A stretch of 64,000 nucleotides of DNA, taken from the NCBI GenBank assembly GCA_045613125.1, contig JAZLAM010000022.1:62001-126000 (forward strand), read 5' to 3'. The notes under the pieces were generated by a model, which made no database searches, was not told where the DNA came from, and worked only from the letters and a program-made list of their open reading frames with translations. How positions within the stretch are numbered: position 1 is the stretch's first letter; each line of letters starts with the position of its first letter. Below, one piece after another: positions 24,466 to 33,468 of the stretch. A program made the position numbers and the translations under genes. The DNA is from JAFTYO01 sp045613125 (GTDB lineage Bacteria; Pseudomonadota; Alphaproteobacteria; RF32; CAG-239).

Positions 24466-25107
24466 TTATTGAAGCAAGATTTCAACAAATTCTGCAGCAA
24501 GATCTTTTGCGTCAACAGATCCGTCAACAACAAGAGCTGCTCTTGATATCCTTGCGATCTGATTCCAAAGAGGTTTTGTGTGAGCATCAAAAGCTGCAAG
24601 TCTGTCGTCTATAACAGCATCATCTGCTCTTACCACTGAAGGACCGCCACACTTTGGACAAGCACCATCTTTAACACTGTGAGTTGTCTTACAGTGTGCG
24701 CACACGCGACGGTTAGATACACGCTCTTTAATCAGAGCCACATCTGTATCGCGGTGGATTGCGATAATTCTGTAACCCAGCTCTTCTTTAGCCCTGATAA
24801 TGTCTTGCAATTGAACCTCTGTGCGAGGATAACCGTCAATAATTTTCAGGCTTTGAGGTTTTTGGAGGGCATTCATCACAAGTTCTGAAACAATCTGATC
24901 AGATACAAGACCGCCTGAATCTAACACTTGTTTGATTTCTTGTCCCAGAGGGGTGCCTGCTGCTTTTTCTGCTCGGAGTAAATCTCCGGTGGAAATGTAA
25001 AGAAAGTCAGTAAAACCTTGCTTTGTCATCTCTTCTGTGATGCACTCACAGACAAATCCTTTGCCGCTACCTGGACGACCAAAAGGAATCAAAATTGTCT
25101 TTTCCAT
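24466..25107 (-). CDS. adk: Adenylate kinase (zinc-LID type)
   Basis: This 213-residue enzyme interconverts ATP+AMP and two ADP. It shows the P-loop FGRPGSGKG (residues 8-16), AMP-binding STGDLLR and DGYPRTEVQ, and a LID with four Cys (CAHC...CPKC) for structural zinc, followed by DDRLAAF. GC content is visibly higher than in its neighbours and no Shine-Dalgarno precedes the ATG (AAATTTATCTTT). Both features suggest foreign origin, for example from a Bacteroidota-like donor, though this is inference. It stands alone, convergent with the DUF4402 gene. Confidence 0.9.
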   Translation of the reverse strand: MEKTILIPFGRPGSGKGFVCECITEEMTKQGFTDFLYISTGDLLRAEKAAGTPLGQEIKQVLDSGGLVSDQIVSELVMNALQKPQSLKIIDGYPRTEVQLQDIIRAKEELGYRIIAIHRDTDVALIKERVSNRRVCAHCKTTHSVKDGACPKCGGPSVVRADDAVIDDRLAAFDAHTKPLWNQIARISRAALVVDGSVDAKDLAAEFVEILLQ

Positions 25108-25197
25108 AAAGATAAATTTAATTTGATTAATAATTTTAAGTGATATAATAGAATTTATATACCTTTTATATAAAATATTTTTTTAATTTTGTCAATA

Positions 25198-25222
25198 TAA
25201 AAAACACCTTATTTCTAAGGCG
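25198..25222 (-). terminator. Terminator of glycogen synthase gene
   Basis: On the minus strand CGCCTTA-gaaa-TAAGGTG (one wobble) is followed by TTTTTT. Confidence 0.8.
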
Positions 25223-25244
25223 TCGAAAAGTAAAAATAAGAAAA

Positions 25245-27272
25245 TTATGCTGAACCTGTTGTAAATAATTTATAATATTTATAAACTGAACCACCCTCAA
25301 CGTTCCAACCAAAATCTTTTCTTAAGGCATTTTGCGTCATCACATTTAACTCTTCACGAAAGTTATAATAACAATTCAGGGCCTTTGATAAAGTATCAGC
25401 ATATGCATTGGCATTGTTTTTTAATTTTTGAGCCACTAAATTTGACCCGTAAACTCTGATTCCTTTAGCAAAAAAGACCTCGGTTCGAAAACCATCTACA
25501 CCGTTTTTAATTGTATCAACCAAACCACCGGTAGAAGTTGCAATCGGTAAAGCTCCTTTTGCCATAGCTTCCATTTGAGTTAATCCACAAGGTTCAAAAC
25601 GCGAAGGCATCATATAAAAATCAGCAGCCAGTTGAACGGCATATGCAAACTCATCTCGATAACCTCTGAAAACAAAAATTCTTTTAGCAGCTTTTTTATC
25701 AATTTTTTTAATCTCTTCTTTTAAATTCTGTAACTTTTTATAAAGTTCCAAATCACCGGCCCCGCCCATTACAAAAATTGGAGCTTCATAGCCTTTATCT
25801 ACATTGTCTTGAATGGTTTGAAGAATGGCTTTTGCGGCAATGTCATAACCTTTTTGTTCAACTAAACGACTTGTTGCACACAAAAAAGGAACTTTATCTG
25901 CTTTTTTAATTAATGAAGAAATATCTTCAAAATCATGCAAATCGGTAAGAGGTAAAACTTTTTGTTTATAATCAGCATCTGTAGCTAATTTTGATAACAA
26001 TCTAATGCACTCTTTTTTATTGTTTAATTTGTTTTTTAAGGAGTTTTCATCAAAAACTTTGAAATTAAAACCATCGAAATATTCATTTATATGATTAATT
26101 TTTTTCTCATTAGGAGAAATAAGATTCTTATCATAACCATTAACGATACCGAAAAATGTACGGTGATCTTTTCTTATTTTTAATACATCTCTAAAATCAA
26201 GCCCCAAACCCAACTCTGTTGAAACTTCTTCACGATAGTTTTTGGAGACTGTAACCACCCTGTCAGCAAGATGAAAACTTGCTGAGGCCTGATTGTAACA
26301 GTCAAATACGATAAGAGAATTTGTTGTTCTTTCATTGCTGTTTTTTATAGCTTTTGCATTCTTAAAAATAAGTTTTGTATTATCTTCATACAGAGAATTT
26401 AATAACCTTGCCGTATTCGGATAATCCCATCCTTGATAACCTAAGTGATGTGCAATGTGAATAATCGGAATATTTCTAATTTGTTCAGCAACCGATTCTT
26501 CAAGAGTTTTTCTGTAAGATTCAGCAATTGTAGAATATTTACAAAGTCCGGTTAATGCACCAATATGCCAGTCATTGGCAATTAATATATTTGGCATATT
26601 TAACAATCTGATTTTATTTTGAGCACAGTCTTTCAACAAAACATACACGGCTTTTGAGAAAAAAGCAAAACGCTCAACTTCATTTACATTGTTTTCATTT
26701 TGGACATAACAACCATCTTGTGTTGAAGGGTTTTCCGGATGTGGATTGATGGAAAAAAAGTAATCGTTCTTTATAAAAATATAATCTACACCGTTAAAAT
26801 GTGCTGTATAAACTTCGGCTTTATTATTAGAAAGCTCATCTTCAGACTTAAAAAACGGAACATTTATTGATGCGATATGTTTTACATCTACACAAATATT
26901 TTGCGAACCTTTGTACGTTTTGCCGTCAAATACGGAAGATTTTTTACCGGTGTTTCCAGTATACATTGGTGTAACTATTGATATTTTATGATTTTGATTT
27001 GCAAATGTTTTATTAAAATTATCAGGCAACTCGGAAGCAACCATTCCCAGCCCCCCCCATTTCATAAAAGTGGCGGTTTCGGCAGAAAGCATCCAAGCAT
27101 CTGTATTTTCAATTTGAGGCCACTCATTTTTTCCCAAACACTGGTGTTTAGCCATATGCTGAATATCTACACAATGTTTTTCGTTAGTCTTTTGAAAAAC
27201 ATTATAATTTTTTTTACGATTAAAATCCGAGGATAAAAAACCTGTCGATAGCGATTTTTTAAGAGTGTCCAT
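25245..27272 (-). CDS. glgA: Glycogen/starch synthase (GT5)
   Basis: This 675-residue protein adds glucose from ADP-glucose (or UDP-glucose) to alpha-1,4-glucan. Family elements are KWGGLGMVASELP (71-83, the KxGGL site), NDWHIGALTGL, ATSRLVEQKGYDI and the C-terminal MPSRFEPCGLTQMEAMAKGALPIATSTGGLVDTI. An N-terminal extension of about 55 residues precedes the usual start, and the protein is longer than typical GlgA (about 480), with inserts before the C-terminal lobe. No other glycogen gene is nearby. Ribosome binding site is AAGGAAG. Confidence 0.88.
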   Translation of the reverse strand: MDTLKKSLSTGFLSSDFNRKKNYNVFQKTNEKHCVDIQHMAKHQCLGKNEWPQIENTDAWMLSAETATFMKWGGLGMVASELPDNFNKTFANQNHKISIVTPMYTGNTGKKSSVFDGKTYKGSQNICVDVKHIASINVPFFKSEDELSNNKAEVYTAHFNGVDYIFIKNDYFFSINPHPENPSTQDGCYVQNENNVNEVERFAFFSKAVYVLLKDCAQNKIRLLNMPNILIANDWHIGALTGLCKYSTIAESYRKTLEESVAEQIRNIPIIHIAHHLGYQGWDYPNTARLLNSLYEDNTKLIFKNAKAIKNSNERTTNSLIVFDCYNQASASFHLADRVVTVSKNYREEVSTELGLGLDFRDVLKIRKDHRTFFGIVNGYDKNLISPNEKKINHINEYFDGFNFKVFDENSLKNKLNNKKECIRLLSKLATDADYKQKVLPLTDLHDFEDISSLIKKADKVPFLCATSRLVEQKGYDIAAKAILQTIQDNVDKGYEAPIFVMGGAGDLELYKKLQNLKEEIKKIDKKAAKRIFVFRGYRDEFAYAVQLAADFYMMPSRFEPCGLTQMEAMAKGALPIATSTGGLVDTIKNGVDGFRTEVFFAKGIRVYGSNLVAQKLKNNANAYADTLSKALNCYYNFREELNVMTQNALRKDFGWNVEGGSVYKYYKLFTTGSA

Positions 27273-27424
27273 TTTTGCTTCCTTAGTATAAATAATATAG
27301 CCCAGTATAGCACTATATTTGTAAAAGACAATATAAAAAAGAATTTATCTTCTTGACTTGTGAATGTATAATCACTAAGTTTATAATATGTATTAAGCAT
27401 GCTTCAATATTAAAGGGGTATTAA

Positions 27425-27961
27425 ATGAAAAAAGAAGACGATTTAAGTGAAAATATAACAGAAAACGAAGAAATAACCGAGCAAGAAACACTTGCTGATG
27501 ATGTAGTGTTAAAACTTGCTGAAGAAAATCAAAAATTAAAAGATGAATTTTTAAGAGCTTTAGCAGAAAGTGAAAATGTTAAAAAACGCTGTGCTACAGA
27601 AATTGAAAAAAATAACAAGTATGCAATTTCAACTTTTGCAAAAAATATATTAAGTGTCGCAGATAATCTAAGGCGAGCATTGAGTGCTGTCGAAAATGCT
27701 AAAAGTGAAGATTGTGAAGGTTTGCGCAAAGGTGTAGAACTTACCCTTAATGAACTTAATAAAATTTTTGAAAAGTTTGGTGTTATTGAAATGAAAATTA
27801 TGGATACGGTTTTTGATCCGAATTTTCATCAGGTGGTGCAAGAAGTTGAAGATAATACAAAACCTAATGGCACCATAATTGCCGAACTGCAAAAGGGTTA
27901 TATGATAAATGACAGAATTTTGCGCGAAGCAATGGTTGTCGTAACAAAGGGCGGAAAATAA
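27425..27961 (+). CDS. grpE: Nucleotide exchange factor GrpE
   Basis: This 178-residue DnaK co-chaperone has an acidic N-terminus, a coiled-coil dimer helix (LAEENQKLKDEFLRALAESENVKKRCATEIEK) and the C-terminal beta domain with FDPNFHQVVQEVEDNTKPNGTIIAELQKGYMINDRILREAMVVV. It promotes ADP release from DnaK. Ribosome binding site AAGGGG. dnaK and dnaJ are not adjacent. A sigma70-like TATAAT at 27382 is upstream, but a heat-shock promoter is not convincing. Confidence 0.95.
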   Translation: MKKEDDLSENITENEEITEQETLADDVVLKLAEENQKLKDEFLRALAESENVKKRCATEIEKNNKYAISTFAKNILSVADNLRRALSAVENAKSEDCEGLRKGVELTLNELNKIFEKFGVIEMKIMDTVFDPNFHQVVQEVEDNTKPNGTIIAELQKGYMINDRILREAMVVVTKGGK

Positions 27962-28009
27962 TCAATTTTTTCAAAAATGCACAAAATTGTGAAGTAAAGT
28001 TAAAATATA

Positions 28010-28038
28010 TTTCACTATTTTAATAATTTGTTTATAAT
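28010..28038 (+). promoter_or_regulatory. lptF promoter implying a leaderless transcript
   Basis: TATAAT at 28033-28038 ends seven bases before the lptF ATG at 28046, with TTTCAC at 28010-28015 as a weak -35. No Shine-Dalgarno fits between, so transcription probably starts at or next to the start codon. Confidence 0.5.
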
Positions 28039-28045
28039 TGCCCCT

Positions 28046-29173
28046 ATGAAAAAATTAAATTCATATATATTCCGTCAAATATGGGTCGGATTTTTCTTGG
28101 TTGCGTTTTCGCTTTTATCGATGCTATGGCTAACGCAATCGTTGAGGTTTATTGAAATGGTAACAAATAAGGGGTTACCATTGCGACTTTTTGTTGAACT
28201 TACATCGCTTCTTATGCCAAGATTGTTTTCTATACTTTCTCCTATTGCTGTTTTTGCATCGGTTATGTTTGTATACAATAGGATGTTGGCTGATAGAGAG
28301 CTTATTATTATGCAGGCAGCCGGTATAAGCCCGTGGAAAAATGCGAGAGCTTCTATCTATGTAGGAATAATTTTATCATTTTTTAGTATATATGTTCAAA
28401 ATATTGGCATACCTGCTGCTGAGAATTCATTTCGTAATTTAGAATGGGAAATAAAAAACAATGTTTCACACCTTATGTTTCGAGAGGGTGAGTTTAATAC
28501 TATACAGGGCAATATGACTGTTTTTATCTCCAATCATGAAGATGATGGTTCTGTTTCGGGAATTTTGGTTCATGATGAAAAAAATCCGGAAAAGAAAGTT
28601 ACATTATCGGCAGAAAAAGGCAGAATAGTTTATACTCAAACAGGGCCAAAAATTTTGTTGATAAAGGGCGAGCGTCAGGAAATAAATAAAAATAATGGGC
28701 AATTTTCTTCATTACAATTTGAACGTTATTCAGTAGATTTTGGAATCATGGGTGGTAAAAAAATAAAACAAGCATCTGTTCGTGAAAAAAATTTATGGCA
28801 ATTGTTAAATGCTGATAAAGACACAAATTTAAGCGATGAGGATAAAAGAAAATATATCGTAGAAGGGCATAGAAGATTGATAACTCCTTGGTATAATCTG
28901 CTTTTCGCATTGCTTGCATGTACTGGCTTATTAATTGGTAATTTTAATCGTAGAGGACAAAGTAAAATTATATTTTTAAGCATCTCTTTCATGATTTTGA
29001 TACAAGGCGGAGATTTGATACTAACTAATTTAGCCGGGCGTTCATTACTCTTTTTACCGATGCTCTATATTAATTGTTTGTTTCCTTTGGGAATATGTGT
29101 TTATTTATTGCTGTTTTATAATCCGTTTTTTTGGGTTAGATATGGAAAGAGTAAGGTTTTTGATTATGTTTAG
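28046..29173 (+). CDS. lptF: LPS export ABC transporter permease LptF/LptG family
   Basis: This 375-residue inner-membrane protein has the LptF/G layout: N-terminal helices (YIFRQIWVGFFLVAFSLLSMLWLTQSLRFIEMV), MPRLFSILSPIAVFASVMFVYNRMLADRELIIMQAAGISPW, a periplasmic beta-jellyroll region, and C-terminal helices. It forms the LptB2FG extractor of lipopolysaccharide. ATG 28046 is preferred over TTG 28028. Only one permease gene is present; the usual tandem lptG is missing here and lptD follows directly, overlapping by eight bases. Confidence 0.88.
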   Translation: MKKLNSYIFRQIWVGFFLVAFSLLSMLWLTQSLRFIEMVTNKGLPLRLFVELTSLLMPRLFSILSPIAVFASVMFVYNRMLADRELIIMQAAGISPWKNARASIYVGIILSFFSIYVQNIGIPAAENSFRNLEWEIKNNVSHLMFREGEFNTIQGNMTVFISNHEDDGSVSGILVHDEKNPEKKVTLSAEKGRIVYTQTGPKILLIKGERQEINKNNGQFSSLQFERYSVDFGIMGGKKIKQASVREKNLWQLLNADKDTNLSDEDKRKYIVEGHRRLITPWYNLLFALLACTGLLIGNFNRRGQSKIIFLSISFMILIQGGDLILTNLAGRSLLFLPMLYINCLFPLGICVYLLLFYNPFFWVRYGKSKVFDYV

Positions 29174-31436
29174 TTGTTCAAATAAAATATTTTTTTCTGT
29201 ATTGTTTATGATTTTTTTGATTAGTCATGCATATGCAACATATCCTGTTGCCGGAGAGAAATTAAAAAAACAAGAAACAACTCCTTATTTTGAAGTTGAG
29301 CCTACGCGTAATATTACAGATATTGTACCTCCTGTAGAAAAAGGTGAGGCAGAACCTGATATTTATTTTGTGGCAGATGAACTTATAAGCAATGACAAAG
29401 ATAAAATTTTGGAAGCTAAAGGTGATGTGATTATTCGTCGTTCAAATTTAACATTATACACAGATAGACTTGTATACGAACAAGAAACAGATAATATTAT
29501 TGCTATCGGCAACGTTAGATTAGAAGAACAAGACGGACATGTAGTTTACGCAGATAGGGTAAATTTGGCAAATAAGATGTCCAAAGTTGAAATGAATAAA
29601 ATTAAGGTTATTTTAAGTGATGAAACCCAAATTTGGGCTGATCAGTTTAGAAAAAAAGAAAATGACAACAAAATTATGCGCAATGCATTGTATACTCCAT
29701 GTGATTTTTGTGAAGATACAGAAAAACCATTATGGCAAATAAGAGCCAGAAAAGTTACCCATGATGCCCAAAGGAAAGATATAAATTATAATGATGCGTT
29801 TTTAGATATAAAAGGTGTACCTGTATTGTATACTCCGTTTTTATCACATCCTGATCCTACTGTTAGACGCCGTTCTGGTTTTTTAACCCCTAATATCGGA
29901 AGTAGTAATTATTTAGGAGGAACTCTTCAATTAAACTACTTTTGGGATATAAATAATAATTCGGATTTATTACTTTCACCTATACTTACCACAGATAAAG
30001 ATATAGTATGGGGGGGAAGATATAGGGGCTATTTTACCAATGGTTATCTTAATTTTGAAGGTACATATCTTAAAGATGATAACGAGCAAAGAGGAGATCA
30101 TAGAGGAAACCTGTTTGCTAGGACGAGATATGAAATAAATGATTTTTGGGTAGCTGATGCTGATATAAATTATGCCTCTGATAGTTTATATTTAAAAGAA
30201 CTTAATTTATCTGGTGAAGATAATGCTTGGCTAAACTCAAATGTAAAATTTCAACGTTTTGAAAATCGAAATTATGCTTTAGTTGAAGCTCTTTATTATA
30301 AACTTATAAGTTACGATTTAAGAGAACACAATGTTTCGGAATATGCCAGAATGAAATATAACAAACCATTAGTTATTCCATTTGTAGAATATGAGTTTAT
30401 GAGTGATATTAATAAGATAGGTTCATACTGGAAAAATAACTTTAGTTGGGCTTCTGTATATCATGAAGGAGATAATTCATCCCATAGGTTTACAATGATA
30501 AATTCTTGGAATCTTCCGTGGATCAGTCCTTTCGGAGAAAGATATAAAATTGTAGCTTCTTTGAAATCTGACGCATATTATGTTGATGGATATTCTGAAG
30601 TTGGTACTACAAAGAATTATTCCGGAGATGTTGTAAGAATTTTTCCTCAACTTGGGATTGAATGGAAGCTTCCATTAGTTAAAGCCACAGAAGATTCCAG
30701 ACAAATTATTGAGCCTATTATCGTTGGTGTTTTAGCACCAAATGGTGGAAGTAAAACTGATAAAATCCCTAATGAGGACAGTGAAGATGTAGAACTTGAT
30801 GATACTAACATTCTTGACTTGGATCGTTATTCCGGATACGATCGTAATGATAACGGTAGTCGTATAACTTATGGATTAAATTGGAGTTCTTATGGAGAAA
30901 TGATGGGAAGAACTTCTGCGTTTATTGCGCAAACATATCATTTTAACAAAAGCAACAGTTTTGCAAAAAGTATTGAAAATGAAGGATATTTTTCAGATTA
31001 TGTAGGTAGAATTTATGCTGCTCCTTCAGATAACTTAGATTTAAATTATCGTTTTCGTTTAGATAAAGATAGCTACAAATTACAATATAGCGAACTCGGA
31101 GCTAAAATGGGGAACGATTTGTTGAATATGTATATTTCATATATATATTTACAAAAAAATAAAAACGCCACAGAACTTTTCGATAAACGAAGAGAATTGT
31201 ACACTTCTGTAAAAGCATCTTTAACAAGAGATTGGTCAGTAAGTGTATATAACAGGCAAGATTTATCCGGTTCCGGAAAATCCTTAGAACATGGTGGAAA
31301 TTTAATATACGAAGACGAATGTTTTAAGTTTATAACTACTGTTAAAAAATATAATTCAAATGATCCTAGTTTGGATAATGATTATGAGTTTAATTTTACC
31401 TTTTATCTTAAAACATTAGGTGGTGTCGGAGCATAA
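29166..31436 (+). CDS. lptD: LPS-assembly protein LptD
   Basis: This protein of about 756 residues inserts lipopolysaccharide into the outer leaflet. After a signal peptide ending SHAYA it has an N-terminal OstA jellyroll (EAKGDVIIRRSNLTLYTDRLVYEQETDNIIAIGNVRLEEQDGHVVYADRV), the LptD signature YTPCDFCEDTEKPLWQIRARKVTHD and PVLYTPFLSHPDPTVRRRSGFL, then a large beta-barrel. I place the start at ATG 29166 after AAGG; upstream Mets at 29097 and 29142 are possible. Cys in CDFC and late CF may form the interdomain disulfides. Confidence 0.93.
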   Translation: MFSCSNKIFFSVLFMIFLISHAYATYPVAGEKLKKQETTPYFEVEPTRNITDIVPPVEKGEAEPDIYFVADELISNDKDKILEAKGDVIIRRSNLTLYTDRLVYEQETDNIIAIGNVRLEEQDGHVVYADRVNLANKMSKVEMNKIKVILSDETQIWADQFRKKENDNKIMRNALYTPCDFCEDTEKPLWQIRARKVTHDAQRKDINYNDAFLDIKGVPVLYTPFLSHPDPTVRRRSGFLTPNIGSSNYLGGTLQLNYFWDINNNSDLLLSPILTTDKDIVWGGRYRGYFTNGYLNFEGTYLKDDNEQRGDHRGNLFARTRYEINDFWVADADINYASDSLYLKELNLSGEDNAWLNSNVKFQRFENRNYALVEALYYKLISYDLREHNVSEYARMKYNKPLVIPFVEYEFMSDINKIGSYWKNNFSWASVYHEGDNSSHRFTMINSWNLPWISPFGERYKIVASLKSDAYYVDGYSEVGTTKNYSGDVVRIFPQLGIEWKLPLVKATEDSRQIIEPIIVGVLAPNGGSKTDKIPNEDSEDVELDDTNILDLDRYSGYDRNDNGSRITYGLNWSSYGEMMGRTSAFIAQTYHFNKSNSFAKSIENEGYFSDYVGRIYAAPSDNLDLNYRFRLDKDSYKLQYSELGAKMGNDLLNMYISYIYLQKNKNATELFDKRRELYTSVKASLTRDWSVSVYNRQDLSGSGKSLEHGGNLIYEDECFKFITTVKKYNSNDPSLDNDYEFNFTFYLKTLGGVGA

Positions 31437-31439
31437 ATT

Positions 31440-32630
31440 ATGGGAGAATATAAAATGTTAGGTTTTTTCAGTTTTTTAATAACTGTTTTAATATATACTT
31501 CTTCTTTTGCACAAAGTTTTGATGCAAATATGGTAGATGCTATGGCTAGAAATTCAAAATCTGATTCTATTATGTTTCGTCATAAAAATCCTGCAGAACA
31601 GATGCAAAGAAGAGCTTATGAAGAGGAAATGAGTCGTCGTGCTGAATATGAAGAACAAATGCAAAGAAGAGCATATGAAGAAGAGATGCGCCGTCGTGCC
31701 GAATATGAAGAGCAGATGAGACAAGAAGAAATGCGCCGTAGGGAAGAAGCTTTAAAACCTGTAAATTTGTTTGGAAATAGTGTGAAAATTTTTGCAGAAG
31801 TTAATGGAGAAATTATTACAAGCAGTGATATGCAAGACAGAATTAATGCTTTTGTAGTTACCACTCAAATACCTGTCAATGACCAAACAAAAAATATGAT
31901 TATAGAAAAAGTTTTACAATCGGCCATCGATGAAAAACTAAAATTACAAGAAGCTCAGAATAATTCTATTAAAATTTCACCGGAAGAACTTAATGCAGGT
32001 ATGGTTAACTTTGCCAAATCAAACAACATATCTGTTGATCAGCTGAGACAAGTGTTAAAAAAAGCTCAAGTAAACGAAGATGTGTTTCGCTCGCAAATGA
32101 AAGCTGAAATGGTTTGGTCTCGTTTGGTTCAGAAAAAAGCTGCTCAAAATGCCATCATATCCCGAAATGAAATTAAATCAGCTATGGAAACAATGGAAAA
32201 AGATATACAAAAACATAAATTTTTAGTTTCAGAAATTGTAATTTCAAAAGATAAAGCGAACGGGATTGAGCATTTAGTTGACAACTTACGCAATGATCCT
32301 AGGTTTGAGTTGTATGCTATGCAGTTTTCTGAAGGTTTAAGTGCTAAAAACGGTGGTCACATTGGTTGGGTAAATAAAGGTCAACTAACTGAACAACTTG
32401 ATAAAGCTCTTCTTAATATGAAAGAAGGGGAAATATCTGATCCGATATTGTTAGGAAAAAATTACTATATATTAAAGCTGGAAAAGGTTTATATTCCGGG
32501 ATCTGATAAAGCACCTGTTGTAGATGAGGCTCAAGTACGTAAGATGCTTGAAAACAAAAAAATTGAAGAAATTGCGGAAAAATATATTCGCGATTTAAGA
32601 AATAAGGCTATTATAAATCGTAAGGCATAA
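31440..32630 (+). CDS. surA: SurA-like periplasmic peptidyl-prolyl isomerase/chaperone with charged repeat insert
   Basis: This 396-residue protein has a signal peptide (ending SFAQ, about residue 25), a charged helical insert (about 52-105) made of a 19-residue unit repeated nearly three times (EEQMQRRAYEEEM-RRAEY), a SurA N-terminal domain (KIFAEVNGEIITSSDMQDRI), and a parvulin domain (KFLVSEIVISKD to ILKLEKVYIPG with GGHIGWVNKGQL). It chaperones outer-membrane proteins such as LptD encoded upstream. An alternative start at 31455 also has a GGGAG site. The charged insert is not usual in SurA. Confidence 0.88.
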   Translation: MGEYKMLGFFSFLITVLIYTSSFAQSFDANMVDAMARNSKSDSIMFRHKNPAEQMQRRAYEEEMSRRAEYEEQMQRRAYEEEMRRRAEYEEQMRQEEMRRREEALKPVNLFGNSVKIFAEVNGEIITSSDMQDRINAFVVTTQIPVNDQTKNMIIEKVLQSAIDEKLKLQEAQNNSIKISPEELNAGMVNFAKSNNISVDQLRQVLKKAQVNEDVFRSQMKAEMVWSRLVQKKAAQNAIISRNEIKSAMETMEKDIQKHKFLVSEIVISKDKANGIEHLVDNLRNDPRFELYAMQFSEGLSAKNGGHIGWVNKGQLTEQLDKALLNMKEGEISDPILLGKNYYILKLEKVYIPGSDKAPVVDEAQVRKMLENKKIEEIAEKYIRDLRNKAIINRKA

Positions 32631-32631
32631 T

Positions 32632-33462
32632 ATGGACTTTAAATTATCACTTAAGAATACGATTGAAAAATATGGCCTTATGGCAAAAAAATCATTAGGT
32701 CAGAATTTTTTGTTAAACCAAAATATTCCCGATAAAATTATCAGATGTTCTCTTGAAAAACAAAATTTAAAAGATTTTCAAGATAGTATTGTTTATGAAA
32801 TTGGTCCCGGTCCGGGTGGCCTGACAAGAGCCATAATAAGCAACAACCCTAAAAAACTTACGGTTGTTGAAATGGATAATCGTTGTATACAAATTATGGA
32901 AGACTTAAAAGAAGAAACAAATGCAAACATGGATATAATAAATGCTGATGCCTTAAAAACAGATTTTTCAATTCTTGAGGGTCAAAATAAGCAGATAATC
33001 AGCAATTTACCTTATAATATATCAGTTCCCTTGCTTATCGGTTGGCTTAAAAAAATGCAACATTATCAGGGGTTGACTTTAATGTTTCAAAAAGAAGTTG
33101 CAGAGCGTATTTTATCTCCTATAAAAACTAAAAACTATGGCAGAATTTCTGTTTTGGCTCAATTATGCGCAAAAGTTGAAAAATTGTTTGATATTAGTCC
33201 TGAATGTTTTGTACCTGCACCAAAAATTTGGTCAACTGTTTTATTGTTTCAACCCTCAGATGATATCAAAGATGCGCAAATTATGGAAAAAGTTGAACTT
33301 CTAACCGAAAAAGCATTCGGACAACGTCGTAAGATGATCAGACAGAGCTTAAAATCTATTGCAAATATTGATAAGGCATGTGAAGTTGCCGGAGTTAATA
33401 TGACAATGAGAGCGGAAGAAATCAGCCCTGAGCAATATTACAAAATTGCAGAAAATATATAA
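32632..33462 (+). CDS. rsmA: 16S rRNA dimethyladenosine transferase RsmA (KsgA)
   Basis: This 276-residue methyltransferase dimethylates A1518 and A1519 of 16S rRNA late in 30S assembly. Motifs are KKSLGQNFLLNQNI, YEIGPGPGGLTRAI (SAM motif I), VVEMDNR, INADALKTDF, the catalytic IISNLPYNISVPLL and the C-terminal FGQRRKMIRQSLK. It begins one base after the surA stop, completing an lptF-lptD-surA-rsmA operon; pdxA, commonly between surA and rsmA, is absent. Confidence 0.96.
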   Translation: MDFKLSLKNTIEKYGLMAKKSLGQNFLLNQNIPDKIIRCSLEKQNLKDFQDSIVYEIGPGPGGLTRAIISNNPKKLTVVEMDNRCIQIMEDLKEETNANMDIINADALKTDFSILEGQNKQIISNLPYNISVPLLIGWLKKMQHYQGLTLMFQKEVAERILSPIKTKNYGRISVLAQLCAKVEKLFDISPECFVPAPKIWSTVLLFQPSDDIKDAQIMEKVELLTEKAFGQRRKMIRQSLKSIANIDKACEVAGVNMTMRAEEISPEQYYKIAENI

Positions 33463-33468
33463 AAAAAA

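Noticed and set aside
27353..27387. Heat-shock (RpoH) promoter before grpE
   Set aside because: CTTGAC is present, but the spacing to either TATAAT is wrong (8 or 23 bases).
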